Shown: piece by piece, positions 9,038-18,294 of the stretch | How positions within the stretch are numbered: the stretch's first letter is position 1 | How the letters are laid out: the number at the start of each line of letters is the position of its first letter | Source: Sphingomonas sp. | Lineage (GTDB): Bacteria > Pseudomonadota > Alphaproteobacteria > Sphingomonadales > Sphingomonadaceae | Reading direction: 5' to 3' | Assembly: GCA_017849555.1 (NCBI GenBank) | Contig: JAFIGU010000040.1 | Coordinates: forward strand, 119,621-183,620 | Length of the DNA: 64,000 nt | Program-made: the position numbers and the translations under genes | The notes under the pieces: model-generated | Told to the model about the DNA's origin: nothing | The model's input: the letters and a program-made list of their open reading frames with translations, nothing else | The model's database searches: none

Positions 9038-9319
9038 ATGCCGACATATTATTTCAATATCCATGACGGCGGCGCCGCTCCGGATCCGGAAGCGCATGAG
9101 CTTCCTGATCTCGATGCGGCGAAGCGCGTCGCCATCAGGTTGTCGGGCGATCTTATCCGCGAAATGGGCGAGAATTTCTGGCGCGGCGAAGAATGGCGAA
9201 TGGAGGTGACTGACGAGAGCGGCGCCGTCCTTTTCGGGCTTCGCTTCAGCGCCACGCCGCCGTCCGCGGCGCAACCTTCGCAGCTAATCGCAGAGCCGCG
9301 GAATGTGCTTGGCGAGTAG
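9038..9319 (+). CDS. DUF6894-type small protein
   Basis: A 93-residue protein beginning MPTYYFNIHDGG, followed by a DPEAHELPDLDAAKRVAIRLSGDLI helix and WRMEVTDESGAVLFGLRFSA. This is the layout of the DUF6894 family, abundant in alphaproteobacteria and without a known role. The ATG at 9038 fits the family start. An in-frame GTG at 8960 would add 26 residues that do not fit the family. It is divergent from the 57-residue gene and precedes a Crp/Fnr regulator. Confidence 0.75.
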   Translation: MPTYYFNIHDGGAAPDPEAHELPDLDAAKRVAIRLSGDLIREMGENFWRGEEWRMEVTDESGAVLFGLRFSATPPSAAQPSQLIAEPRNVLGE

Positions 9320-9415
9320 GCGATAACCGTTCCGTCCGAATCACCTATGTTAGTGACATCGGTGAATATGGCACGTTAGGCGTTGAATGATGGCGATCGC
9401 ATTTGAGGAAGCCGG

Positions 9416-10150
9416 ATGCAGCCACCATTTCATCGTCTCGAAGAATTCGTCGGCCTCACGCCTTCCGACATCAATCTCGTCCGCGGCTGGGCAGCGAACC
9501 CCCGCCGGGTCGCGCGTCACCAGCCGATCCGCCGCGAGGGCGATCCGGTCAACGGCGTATTCTTCCTTCTCGCCGGTTGGGCGGCCTCGTCGGTGATCCT
9601 GCGCGACGGCCAGCGGCAGGTGATCAAAGTCCATCTGCCGGGCGACATGCTCGGCTTTCCGAGCCTCGTCCTGTCGAGCGCGGGCGAGACATTGGAGGCG
9701 ATCACCGATGTCTCGCTGTGCCCGATCCCCAATGCCGCGATCGGGCGGCTGATCGAGCACAATCCCCGGCTGACCGCCGCGCTGCTGCTCAACACGCAGA
9801 AAGAGCGCGTCGCATTGATGCAGGCGCTGACCTGGATCGGCAGCGCCTCCGCGCTTGCGCGGATGGCCGCCTTCCTGCTCGACCTGCACGACCGGCTCGA
9901 CAGCGCCGGTCTGGTGATCGACGGCACCTTCGATTTCCCGCTGACGCAACAATTCATCGGTGATCTTCTCGGCCTCACCGCGGTTCATGTGAATCGTACG
10001 CTGAAGCGGCTCGACGCGACCGGCTATGTCGATCGCAAGAAGGGTCAGATAACGATCCTGGATTTCGAGGGGCTGCGCAGCGTCAGCCCCAACCTGCCGC
10101 CCGAGCCGGCCGGTCGCGCCGCCTGGTCGCGGATCGGCGGGAAAGCCTGA
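9416..10150 (+). CDS. Crp/Fnr-family transcriptional regulator
   Basis: A 244-residue regulator with an N-terminal cyclic-nucleotide-like sensor domain (REGDPVNGVFFLLAGWAASSVI, QVIKVHLPGDMLGFPSL) and a C-terminal winged helix (FDFPLTQQFIGDLLGLTAVHVNRTLKRL). There is no N-terminal cysteine cluster, so it is not an oxygen-sensing FNR. Sphingomonads have many such proteins with Crp-like layout and no known ligand. The TTQ/LGLT helix is typical of regulators recognising TTGAT-like half sites, but I did not find a clear target here. It is convergent with the FMN reductase gene, four bases apart. Confidence 0.88.
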   Translation: MQPPFHRLEEFVGLTPSDINLVRGWAANPRRVARHQPIRREGDPVNGVFFLLAGWAASSVILRDGQRQVIKVHLPGDMLGFPSLVLSSAGETLEAITDVSLCPIPNAAIGRLIEHNPRLTAALLLNTQKERVALMQALTWIGSASALARMAAFLLDLHDRLDSAGLVIDGTFDFPLTQQFIGDLLGLTAVHVNRTLKRLDATGYVDRKKGQITILDFEGLRSVSPNLPPEPAGRAAWSRIGGKA

Positions 10151-10154
10151 TCCA

Positions 10155-10763
10155 TTATTTGGCGGCGCTATGCGCGGCATCTTCGGCGATCATCTTGCGC
10201 GACCGGATGATCAGCTCGACCCACTCGCTGAACGCGGCCGCGAACCCCACTACGAACTGCCGGAGCGGCCCTTCCTGCAAACAGCCGTCTGCATCGAATT
10301 TGTCGGGCGTGACCCCGCCCAGATAGGCTTCGGGCTGCTGCATCATCGGCATGTTGAGGAAGACGCAGACTTGGCGGAGCTGGTGATTGGCGCCGAACCC
10401 ACCGATCGCGCCGGGCGAGGCGCTGACGATCGCGGCGGGTTTCTTGTCCCACACGCTCGCCCCATAGGGTCGCGACCCGACATCGATCGCATTCTTGAGC
10501 ACCCCGGGGATCCCGCGATTATATTCGGGCGTGCAGAACAGTACGCCGTCGACCGCCCTGATCGCGTCGCGGAAGCGCGCATATTCGGGCGGCCCCGGCG
10601 CCTCGGCATCATAGTCCTGATTGTAGAGCGGCAGGTCGCCGATCTCGACGATCCTGCTGTCGAGCCGGTCCGCGGCGAAGGTCGCGATCGAGCGTGCGAT
10701 CTTGCGATTGATGCTGTCCTTCCTGAGGCTGCCGACGACGATCGCGATCTTGTGGTGGGACAT
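10155..10763 (-). CDS. NADPH-dependent FMN reductase
   Basis: A 202-residue flavodoxin-fold reductase. It shows the phosphate-binding loop IVVGSLRKDSINRKIA, the CTPEYNRGIPGVLKNAIDVGSRP flavin/dimer loop and SASPGAIGGFGANHQLRQ. Relatives reduce FMN, quinones, azo dyes or chromate using NAD(P)H. The physiological substrate here is not known. The ATG at 10763 gives the expected family start MSHHKIAIVVGS. Reading further upstream would enter unrelated sequence. It is divergent from the metal-efflux operon 120 bases away, a suggestive but unproven link to metal or oxidative stress. Confidence 0.88.
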   Translation of the reverse strand: MSHHKIAIVVGSLRKDSINRKIARSIATFAADRLDSRIVEIGDLPLYNQDYDAEAPGPPEYARFRDAIRAVDGVLFCTPEYNRGIPGVLKNAIDVGSRPYGASVWDKKPAAIVSASPGAIGGFGANHQLRQVCVFLNMPMMQQPEAYLGGVTPDKFDADGCLQEGPLRQFVVGFAAAFSEWVELIIRSRKMIAEDAAHSAAK

Positions 10764-10883
10764 GGCCTGTCGATCCCCTGCATGAACTGGCTGGTCGTGC
10801 CGCTTGCTAAGCGCTTGCGGCGAAGGCGGGTTCCGTGCGCGTCGCGCTGGCCGCCGCCGCGAAGCGATGATAGAAGGCGCGCG

Positions 10884-11213
10884 ATGCGCAAGCTGCTGCC
10901 CCTTCTCGCCTGCCTGATGCTGGTGTTCACCAGCTGGTCGGTGATGGCGCGCGCCGCCGAGGCGGCCGGGGGCACCACCAGTGGCATCGCCTTCACGGTG
11001 CATATCCCCGGCGACGGCGACGAAGTGCCAGCGGATAGCGACAACGGCCTGCCGCATCATCACGGCCTGTGCCACGGGCATGATCTCGGGACACCCGAGA
11101 CAGGCCAGCCCCAGCCCTGCGCCACCCGCGACGCGAAGCTGCTGAACGGGGAACCGGCGCGCGCGCTCGTCGCGACCGGCCAACGCGTCCCCGCGAGACC
11201 GCCGAGAGCCTGA
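10884..11213 (+). CDS. Histidine-rich periplasmic protein leading the Czc operon
   Basis: A 109-residue exported protein: signal peptide MRKLLPLLACLMLVFTSW, then a mature part with a metal-ligand cluster (HHHGLCHGHD) and a second cysteine nearby (QPCATRD). It lies 59 bases before the CzcC gene in the same direction. Small His-rich proteins at this position are known from heavy-metal efflux loci and are thought to bind or deliver metal in the periplasm. I cannot assign a named family. The role is inferred from composition and context. Confidence 0.7.
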   Translation: MRKLLPLLACLMLVFTSWSVMARAAEAAGGTTSGIAFTVHIPGDGDEVPADSDNGLPHHHGLCHGHDLGTPETGQPQPCATRDAKLLNGEPARALVATGQRVPARPPRA

Positions 11214-11272
11214 CCCCGTCCCGCCCGCCGGCCGCAGCGCCGGCGCGAGACCATCTGTCAGGATCATCGAAC

Positions 11273-12532
11273 ATGAAGAAGATGCTCGCGGCGATGCTCG
11301 CCGCGGCGTCCTGCGCCACGATGGCGCAGGCGCAAACCGAGCCACCGGCACGCCCGGTGCTCACGCTGGAGGCGGCGCTGTCCGTCGCCGGTGCCGCCGC
11401 ACCCGCCACCGAGGCGGCAACGGCGGGAATCGCGGCGGCACGCGCCAGCCGCACCGCGGCGGGCCTGCGGCCCAATCCCGTCGCGCAGGGCCAGATCGAG
11501 AATGTCGTCGGATCGGGCCCCTATCGCGGGCTGCGCAGCGCGGAGACGACGATCGGCGTCGCCTTTCCGATCGAATTGGGCGGCAAGCGCGGCGCGCGCG
11601 TCGGGGTGGCCAATGCGCAGCTCTCCCGCGCCGAACTGCAGGCGGCGGTCGCCGCGGCGGACGTGCGGCTTCAGGTTACCCGGCTCTATGTCGAGGCGAT
11701 CGCCGCCCAGCGTCGGCTGATCACCGCGCGCGATCAGGCGCGCATCGCGGGCGACGCTCTGCGTGCAGCGAGCGTCCGCGTCCGCGCCGGGCGCGCCTCC
11801 CCGCTGGAGGAACAGCGGGCGGATGTCGCGCGCATCAACGCCGCGGCCAATGTCGAGCGCGCCGATCGGCTAGCCGTCGCCGCGCGCGCCAACCTTGCCC
11901 AGCGCATCGGCCGCCCGATCGACGACGCGCTCGACGATGCCTTGCTCGATCGAGTGCCGGCAGCAAGCTACGGACCCGAGGCGGCACCGTCCGCCGCAGG
12001 TACGCTCGCGCTGGCGGCGGCGGATGCCGATCTTGCGATCGCCGACGCCGGCGTGCGGCTGGCGCGTGCCAATCGCGTGCCCGATCTCAACATCGGACCG
12101 GCGCTGCGGCGGCTCGAAGCGACCAACGACACCGCGGCGGTGCTGAGCATCTCGATCCCGATCCCGCTGTTCAACAATGGGCGCGCGTCGGTGGCGCAGG
12201 CCAGCGCCGAGCGGTCGAAGGCCGACGCCCAGCGTCGCGTCACCGCGCTCGATATCGAGCAGGCGATCACCGATGCACGCGCCGAGGTCGCCAATGCCGC
12301 GATCGCGGCGCGCACCGCATCGGGGCCCGCCCTGTCGGCCGCGCAGGAAGCCGCGCGGATCGCGCGGATCGGCTATCGCGAGGGCAAGTTCGGCCAGCTC
12401 GACCTGCTCGATGCCGAACGCACGCTCGCCGACACGCGCGTCGCCGCGATCGATGCGCTCGCCGCCTACCACAATGCGCGCGCGCGGCTGGAGCGGCTCA
12501 CCGCCCCCGCGCCCCAGGGGGATCAACCATGA
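11273..12532 (+). CDS. czcC: CzcC-type outer-membrane efflux protein (TolC family)
   Basis: The outer-membrane channel of a tripartite metal efflux pump. The 419-residue protein has a signal peptide (MLAAMLAAASCATMAQA), then two copies of the TolC helical repeat. These show PNPVAQGQIENVVGSG and GVAFPIELGGKRGARVGVA in the first half and RVPDLNIGPALRR with LSISIPIPLFNNGRA in the second. The segment YREGKFGQLDLLDAERTLADTR is typical of CzcC. The stop overlaps the start of czcB by four bases (ATGA), indicating one operon. Confidence 0.93.
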   Translation: MKKMLAAMLAAASCATMAQAQTEPPARPVLTLEAALSVAGAAAPATEAATAGIAAARASRTAAGLRPNPVAQGQIENVVGSGPYRGLRSAETTIGVAFPIELGGKRGARVGVANAQLSRAELQAAVAAADVRLQVTRLYVEAIAAQRRLITARDQARIAGDALRAASVRVRAGRASPLEEQRADVARINAAANVERADRLAVAARANLAQRIGRPIDDALDDALLDRVPAASYGPEAAPSAAGTLALAAADADLAIADAGVRLARANRVPDLNIGPALRRLEATNDTAAVLSISIPIPLFNNGRASVAQASAERSKADAQRRVTALDIEQAITDARAEVANAAIAARTASGPALSAAQEAARIARIGYREGKFGQLDLLDAERTLADTRVAAIDALAAYHNARARLERLTAPAPQGDQP

Positions 12533-13782
12533 AGCATTTCATCCGAAACAGCGCCGCGTCTGAGCGGACGCAGCGCTCCTCCGTTCGGGCTGAGCCTGTC
12601 GAAGCCCTGCCCTTTTCTTCCAATGAGGAAGGACAGCCCTTCGACAAGCTCAGGGCGAACGGGTTTGGGTTTATCCTTCTGAGCGTCGCGCTCGCACTCG
12701 CCGGATGTGGTAGCGCACCCGAGGCCCCCAAGGCGGAGGGCAACGAGACCGCCCACGCCAATGAGAATGCGATCACCCTGACCGCCGATCAGATCGCGGC
12801 GGCGGGAATCCAGCTCGCCCGCCCGACCACCGGCGGCGCGGGGACGATCGATCTGCCCGCGACGATCGAAGGCGACCCCGAAGGCACGCAAGTCGTGTCG
12901 GCGGCGATCGGCGGCCGCGTCGTCGCGCTCAGCCGCAACCTCGGCCAATCGGTCGCGCGCGGCGAGACGCTGGCGGTGATCGAGAGCCGCGAGGCCGCGC
13001 AGCTCAAGGGCGAGGTGGAGGCCACGCGCGCGCGGCTCGCGCTTGCCGATTCCAACCTCGCGCGCGAGCAGCGGCTGTTCGCCGAGCGCGTCTCGCCCGA
13101 GCAGGATCTGATCGCCGCGCGCACCGCCGCGGCCGAGGCGCGCATCGCCTATCGTCAGGCGCAGCAACAGGTGTCGGCCGCCGGCGGCGGGGGCGGCGGA
13201 CTCAACCGGCTCGGCATCGTCGCACCGATCTCGGGCCAGATCATCGCGCGCGCGGTGACTCTAGGCCAGACGGTCGCCGCCGATGCCGAGCTGTACCGGG
13301 TGGCGAACCTCGCGCGGGTGTCGTTGTCGCTCAACCTCCAGCCCGCCGATGCCGGGAGGGTGCGGCCCGGCGCGGTCGTCACCGTCTCGGCGCCGGGGCG
13401 ACAGGCGGCGGCGCGGGTCAAATTCGTCTCGCCCGCGCTCGATGTGCAGACCCGGCTCGTCCCCGTCATCGCCACGCTCGACAACACCGCCGGGCAGTGG
13501 CGCGTCGGGGAACCGGTCACCGCCTCGGTCCAGCTCGCCGGCAACGCCGGCGGCGATGCGATCCGCGTGCCGACCACCGCGATCCAGACGATCGCGGGGC
13601 GCAGCGTCGTCTTCGTCCGCACGCCGCAGGGCTTCCGGGTCACCCCGGTGACGCTCGGCGACGCCGCGGGCGACGCGGTGATCGTCCGCTCCGGCCTCAC
13701 CGGCCGCGAGCAGATCGCCACCACCGGCAGTTTCACGCTCAAGGCCGAGATCGGCAAGAGCGAAGCCACGCATGAGGATTGA
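12529..13782 (+). CDS. czcB: CzcB-type periplasmic adaptor lipoprotein with in-frame palindromic repeat
   Basis: Links CzcA in the inner membrane to CzcC. The 417-residue protein has the HlyD-type barrel-hairpin layout (GGRVVALSRNLGQSVARGETLAVIES, hairpin LALADSNLAREQRLFAERVSPEQDL, then APISGQIIARAVTLGQ and the C-terminal barrel). The N-terminus is unusual. After MKHFIRNSAASERTQ the reading frame runs through a palindromic repeat (residues about 18-45) before reaching the hydrophobic core FILLSVALALAGC with a good lipobox (LAGC, Cys60). No later ATG, GTG or TTG would skip the repeat and keep the signal peptide. The repeat therefore seems to be translated, giving a very long signal-peptide n-region. 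Confidence 0.9.
   Translation: MKHFIRNSAASERTQRSSVRAEPVEALPFSSNEEGQPFDKLRANGFGFILLSVALALAGCGSAPEAPKAEGNETAHANENAITLTADQIAAAGIQLARPTTGGAGTIDLPATIEGDPEGTQVVSAAIGGRVVALSRNLGQSVARGETLAVIESREAAQLKGEVEATRARLALADSNLAREQRLFAERVSPEQDLIAARTAAAEARIAYRQAQQQVSAAGGGGGGLNRLGIVAPISGQIIARAVTLGQTVAADAELYRVANLARVSLSLNLQPADAGRVRPGAVVTVSAPGRQAAARVKFVSPALDVQTRLVPVIATLDNTAGQWRVGEPVTASVQLAGNAGGDAIRVPTTAIQTIAGRSVVFVRTPQGFRVTPVTLGDAAGDAVIVRSGLTGREQIATTGSFTLKAEIGKSEATHED
12581..12663. repeat. Palindromic repeat of the PVEAL/FDKLRANG family inside czcB
   Basis: Left arm CGTTCGGGCTGAGCCTGTCG and right arm CGACAAGCTCAGGGCGAACG are near-perfect inverted copies around a central loop. The same element occurs at 34211-34307 and 36305-36384, but only here lies inside a gene, in frame. 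Confidence 0.9.
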
Positions 13783-13785
13783 GCC

Positions 13786-16700
13786 ATGATCGCCCGTATC
13801 GTCTCCTGGGCAGTCGAAAAGCGCTGGCTCGTCCTGCTTTTCACCGCCCTCGCCGCCGTCATCGGCGCCTATTCGCTTTCCCGGCTGCCGATCGATGCGG
13901 TGCCGGACATCACCAACAATCAGGTCCAGATCAATGTCCGCGCCCCCGCGCTCTCGCCCGAACTGGTCGAGAAACAGGTGTCGTTCCCGATCGAGACCGC
14001 GCTCGCCGGTATCCCCGGGCTCGAATATACCCGCTCGCTGAGCCGCAACGGCTTCGCGCAGATCACCGCGGTCTTCGCGGATTCGACCGATATCTATTTC
14101 GCCCGCCAGCAGGTCGGCGAGCGGCTGCAGGGCGTGAAGGAAAACCTCCCCGCCGGGGTGAACCCCGAAATGGGGCCGATCGCGACCGGGCTGGGCGAAG
14201 TCTATATGTGGACCGTCCGGCTCCAGCATCGCGAGGACGACAACCACCGCCCCGGCGAGCCCGGTCAGCAACCCGACGGCAGCTATATCACCCCCGAGGG
14301 CCAGAGACTGGTGAGCGAGGAGGACAAGGCGACCTATCTGCGCACCGCGCAGGACTGGATCGTCACCCCGTTGCTCAAGAATGTGCCGGGGGTCGCCGGG
14401 ATCGATTCGATCGGCGGCTATGCCAAGCAATATCTGGTCGTTCCCGACGTCCAGAAGCTCGCGTCGCTCGGATTGACCTTGGCCGATCTCGGCACCGCGC
14501 TCGAACGCGGCAACACCAGCGTCGGCGGCGGGTTCACCAACCGCAACGGCGAGGGGCTCGCGGTCCGCTCCGATGCGTTGATCCGCAACGAGGCCGAGCT
14601 GGCGCGGACGGTGATCGCGACGCGCGAGGGGGTGCCGATCACGCTCGATCAGGTCGCGTCGGTGCGCACCGGACAGGCGATCCGCATGGGCTCCGCCTCC
14701 GAGAACGGCACCGAGGTGGTGGTCGGCACCGCGGTGATGCGGATCGGCGAGAACAGCCGCACGGTGGCGAGCGCGGTCGCCGAGCGGCTGCGCGCGATCA
14801 ACGCCTCGCTGCCCCCCGATGTGGTGGTCCAGCCGGTGCTCGATCGCACCGCGCTGGTCAATGCGACGATCAAGACGGTGGCGAGGAACCTCAGCGAGGG
14901 CGCATTGCTCGTCATCGTCGTGCTGTTCCTGCTGCTCGGCAATTTCCGCGCGGCGCTGATCGCGGCGTTGGTCATCCCGATCACAATGATGCTCACTGGC
15001 TTCGGCATGTTGCGCGCGGGCGTCTCGGCCAATCTGATGAGCCTCGGCGCGCTCGATTTCGGGCTGATCGTCGACGGCGCGGTGATCATCGTCGAGAATG
15101 CGCTGCGCCGGCTCGCCGCGCAGCAGCATCGCGAGGGTCGGCTGCCCGACCGCCGCGAACGGCTGGCGACGGTCGCCGCGGCGGCGCGCGAGATGATCCG
15201 GCCCTCGGTCTATGGGCAGGCGATCATTATCCTCGTCTATGTCCCGCTGCTGACGCTGAGCGGGGTCGAGGGGAAGACCTTCGTGCCGATGGCGCTGACC
15301 GTGATCATCGCGCTGGCCTTCGCCTTCATCCTTTCGCTCACCTTCGTCCCCGCGCTGATCGCGATCTGGCTGTCGAAGAAGATCGAGGAGGAGGACGGGC
15401 GGATCATCGCGTGGCTCAAGCGCCGCTACGAACCGGGGCTCGACCGCGCGATGCGGCGCCCCTCGCTGACGATCGGCGCGGCGGTCGCCAGCCTCGCGCT
15501 GGCAGGGGCGGCCTTCGCCGCGCTCGGTCAGGTGTTCCTGCCGCAGCTCGACGAGGGCGATCTGCTGATCCAGGCGCTGCGCATCCCCGCCACCTCGGTC
15601 CAGCAAAGCCAGGCGATGCAGGTGCCGATCGAGCGGATGATGTCGCGCCAGCCCGAGGTGAAGTTCGTCTTCTCCAAGACCGGCACCGCCGAGCTCGCCT
15701 CGGACCCGATGCCGCCCAACGCGACCGATATGTTCGTGATCCTCAAGCCGCGCAGCGAATGGCCCGATCCCCGGCTCGCCAAGGCGGATCTGGTCGCGCG
15801 ACTGGAAGGCAAACTCGCGAAGTTTCCGGGCAATGCCTATGAAATCACCCAGCCGATCCAGATGCGCTTCAACGAGCTGATCGCCGGGGTGCGCGGCGAC
15901 GTCGCGGTCAAGGTCTATGGCGACGATTTCGCCGCGATGACGCGGACGGCGGAGCAGATCGCCGGCATCCTGCGCAAGACGGCGGGCGCCGCCGACGTCA
16001 AGGTCGAGCAGACCAGCGGGCTGCCGATGCTCGACATCCGCGTCGATCGCGATGCGATGGCGCGGGTCGGGGTCACCGCGCAGGACGTGCAGGACGTGAT
16101 CACCGCGACTGTGGGCGGCCGCACCGCGGGGATGATCTTCGAAGGCGATCGGCGTTTCCCGGTGGTGATCCGCCTGTCCGACGCGCAGCGCGCCGATCTC
16201 GGGCTGCTCGCGCGCGTGCAGGTGCCGGTCGCCGGCGGCGCGTTCGTCCCGCTGGCGAGCGTCGCGACGATCCGCATCGTCGACGGCCCCAATCAGATCA
16301 GCCGCGAGAACGGCAAGCGCCGCATCGTCGTCCAGGCCAATGTGCGCGGACGCGACGTCGGGAGCGTCGTTGCCGATGCGCAGCGGACGATCGGCGCGCA
16401 GGTACGCCTGCCCGCAGGGAACTATCTCGAATGGGGCGGCCAGTTCGAGAATCTGCAATCGGCGAGCGCGCGGCTCAAGCTCGTCATCCCGGCGTGCTTC
16501 GTGCTGATCCTGCTGTTGCTCTACGGCGCGCTCGGCAATGTGCGCGATGCCGCGATCGTCTTCACCGGGGTGCCGTTCGCGCTGGTCGGCGGAGTATTGC
16601 TGCTGTTCGTGCGCGGGATGGACTTCTCGATCTCGGCGGCAGTGGGGTTCATCGCGCTATCGGGGATCGCGGTGCTCAACGGACTCGTCATGGTCAGCTC

Positions 16701-16965
16701 GATCCAGGATCTCATCCGATCGGGGATGGACCGTGTCGCGGCCGCGCGCGCCGGGGCGATGCAGCGATTGCGCCCGGTGGTGATGACCGCGCTGGTCGCC
16801 AGCCTCGGCTTCGTGCCGATGGCGCTCGGCGCGGGCGCCGGCGCCGAGGTCCAGAAGCCGCTCGCCACCGTCGTGATCGGGGGGCTGATCTCGGCGACAT
16901 TGCTGACATTGTTCGTCCTGCCGACGCTCTATGCCCGCTTCGGGCAGCGGGGTGGCGGGACGTAA
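13786..16965 (+). CDS. czcA: CzcA-type heavy-metal RND efflux transporter
   Basis: Proton-driven inner-membrane pump of 1059 residues exporting divalent metal from periplasm or cytoplasm. Visible features: first membrane helix at residues 12-31, a large periplasmic loop starting SRLPIDAVPDITNNQVQ, a central helix bundle, a second loop, and a C-terminal bundle with GFIALSGIAVLNGLVMVS. The fourth helix carries DFGLIVDGAVIIVEN, placing Asp424, Asp430 and Glu437 at the spacing of the proton-relay residues Asp402, Asp408 and Glu415 of Cupriavidus CzcA. This favours Zn/Co/Cd rather than monovalent Cu/Ag export. The gene starts three bases after czcB ends. The length is standard. Confidence 0.95.
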   Translation: MIARIVSWAVEKRWLVLLFTALAAVIGAYSLSRLPIDAVPDITNNQVQINVRAPALSPELVEKQVSFPIETALAGIPGLEYTRSLSRNGFAQITAVFADSTDIYFARQQVGERLQGVKENLPAGVNPEMGPIATGLGEVYMWTVRLQHREDDNHRPGEPGQQPDGSYITPEGQRLVSEEDKATYLRTAQDWIVTPLLKNVPGVAGIDSIGGYAKQYLVVPDVQKLASLGLTLADLGTALERGNTSVGGGFTNRNGEGLAVRSDALIRNEAELARTVIATREGVPITLDQVASVRTGQAIRMGSASENGTEVVVGTAVMRIGENSRTVASAVAERLRAINASLPPDVVVQPVLDRTALVNATIKTVARNLSEGALLVIVVLFLLLGNFRAALIAALVIPITMMLTGFGMLRAGVSANLMSLGALDFGLIVDGAVIIVENALRRLAAQQHREGRLPDRRERLATVAAAAREMIRPSVYGQAIIILVYVPLLTLSGVEGKTFVPMALTVIIALAFAFILSLTFVPALIAIWLSKKIEEEDGRIIAWLKRRYEPGLDRAMRRPSLTIGAAVASLALAGAAFAALGQVFLPQLDEGDLLIQALRIPATSVQQSQAMQVPIERMMSRQPEVKFVFSKTGTAELASDPMPPNATDMFVILKPRSEWPDPRLAKADLVARLEGKLAKFPGNAYEITQPIQMRFNELIAGVRGDVAVKVYGDDFAAMTRTAEQIAGILRKTAGAADVKVEQTSGLPMLDIRVDRDAMARVGVTAQDVQDVITATVGGRTAGMIFEGDRRFPVVIRLSDAQRADLGLLARVQVPVAGGAFVPLASVATIRIVDGPNQISRENGKRRIVVQANVRGRDVGSVVADAQRTIGAQVRLPAGNYLEWGGQFENLQSASARLKLVIPACFVLILLLLYGALGNVRDAAIVFTGVPFALVGGVLLLFVRGMDFSISAAVGFIALSGIAVLNGLVMVSSIQDLIRSGMDRVAAARAGAMQRLRPVVMTALVASLGFVPMALGAGAGAEVQKPLATVVIGGLISATLLTLFVLPTLYARFGQRGGGT

Positions 16966-17014
16966 TCGCCCAAGCTATGGCCGGCGCGACGAGGATAATC
17001 GGAGAGACATCGCT

Positions 17015-18244
17015 ATGACCCTGAGACGCGCCGCAATCGTTGCGCCGATCCGCACCGCCGTGGGCCGATTCGGGGGAAGCCTCGCCACCCTCGATGCCGG
17101 GCGGCTCGGCGCGGTGGTGCTCAAGGCCCTGATCGAGCGGACGAAGATCGATCCGGCGCGCGTCGATGATGTCGTCTTCAGCCAGGGTTACGGCAATGGC
17201 GAGGCGCCCGCGATCGGCCATTGGGCGTGGCTCGCCGCCGGGCTGCCGATCGAGGTGCCGGGCTATCAGCTCGATCGGCGCTGCGGCTCGGGGTTGCAGG
17301 CGGTGATCAATGCGGCGCTGATGGTCCAGACCGGGATGAGCGACGTGGTGGTCGCGGGCGGCGTCGAAAGCATGTCGAACGTCGAATATTATACCGTCGA
17401 GGGCCGGCGCGGGAACCGGGCGGGCGGGATGATGCTCCACGACCGGCTGACCCGCGGGCGCGTGATGTCGCAGCCGGTCGAACGTTTCGGGGTGATCACC
17501 GGGATGATCGAGACCGCGGAGAATCTCGCGCGCGACTACGATATCACCCGCGAACAGGCCGACGCTTATGCCGTTCGCTCGCACCAGCGCGCCGCGGCGG
17601 CGTGGCAGAAGGGATTGTTCGACGACGAACTCGTCCCGGTGCCGGTGCCGCAGCGCAAGGGCGATCCCGTGATCTTCGCGCATGACGAAGGCTATCGCGC
17701 CGACGCCAGCATGGAGACGCTGGGCGCGCTAAGGCCGATCGAGGGCAAGACGATCCCCGGCGCGATCGTCACCGCGGGCAATGCCAGCCAGCAGAATGAC
17801 GCCGCCGCCGCCTGTCTCGTCGTCGCGGAGGAAAAGCTCGACGAACTCGGGCTCGAGCCGATCGCCTGGTTCCACAGCGCCGCTGCCGCCGGTTGTGATC
17901 CGGCGCGGATGGGGATCGGGCCGGTGCCGGCGGTCGAGCGGCTGTTCGCGCGCAACGGGCTCGGCTGGGGCGATATCGATCTCGTCGAACTCAACGAGGC
18001 GTTCGCGCCGCAGGTGCTCGCGGTGCTCAAGGGCTGGGGCTGGTCGGACGACGACGGTCGCCGCGACATCCTCAACGTCAACGGCTCGGGGATCTCGCTC
18101 GGCCATCCGATCGGCGCGACCGGCGGGCGCATCCTCGCCAACCTCACCCGCGAGCTGCAGCGGCGCGGCGGGCGCTACGGGCTCGAAACGATGTGCATCG
18201 GCGGCGGCCAGGGGATCGCCGCGATCTTCGAGCGCGCGGGATGA
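17015..18244 (+). CDS. Thiolase (acetyl-CoA C-acyltransferase family)
   Basis: Condenses or cleaves acyl-CoA at the beta-keto position. The 409-residue protein has the nucleophile Cys90 in DRRCGSGLQAV, the NEAFAPQ loop, His364 in GHPIGATGGR and the second active-site Cys394 in CIGGGQG. It is complete and should be active. The ATG at 17015 fits the family start (MTLRRAAIVAPIRTAVGRFG). It is followed by a repeat and a convergent GAF gene. The 50-base gap from czcA and the unrelated function suggest it is separate from the efflux operon. The chain-length preference cannot be read off. Confidence 0.93.
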   Translation: MTLRRAAIVAPIRTAVGRFGGSLATLDAGRLGAVVLKALIERTKIDPARVDDVVFSQGYGNGEAPAIGHWAWLAAGLPIEVPGYQLDRRCGSGLQAVINAALMVQTGMSDVVVAGGVESMSNVEYYTVEGRRGNRAGGMMLHDRLTRGRVMSQPVERFGVITGMIETAENLARDYDITREQADAYAVRSHQRAAAAWQKGLFDDELVPVPVPQRKGDPVIFAHDEGYRADASMETLGALRPIEGKTIPGAIVTAGNASQQNDAAAACLVVAEEKLDELGLEPIAWFHSAAAAGCDPARMGIGPVPAVERLFARNGLGWGDIDLVELNEAFAPQVLAVLKGWGWSDDDGRRDILNVNGSGISLGHPIGATGGRILANLTRELQRRGGRYGLETMCIGGGQGIAAIFERAG

Positions 18245-18250
18245 TCGTGT

Positions 18251-18279
18251 CTGGGCTCCCGCCTTCGCGGGAGCACAAG
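18251..18279. repeat. CCCGCGAAGGCGGG-type palindrome
   Basis: Core GCTCCCGCCTTCGCGGGAGC, lying between the convergent thiolase and GAF genes. It is one of a family scattered through the window. It could act as a transcription stop but has no T-tract. Confidence 0.8.
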
Positions 18280-18294
18280 AGAGCCGGATGGACC

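Noticed and set aside
13261-16458. A 1065-residue open frame antisense to czcA
   Set aside because: It is a GC-rich third-position shadow: its composition is R/D/H-rich with no recognisable domain, while the opposite strand has a complete CzcA.
18251-18279. Palindromes as Rho-independent terminators
   Set aside because: The hairpins have no following T-tract, and most copies belong to a dispersed repeat family, so I annotate them as repeats.
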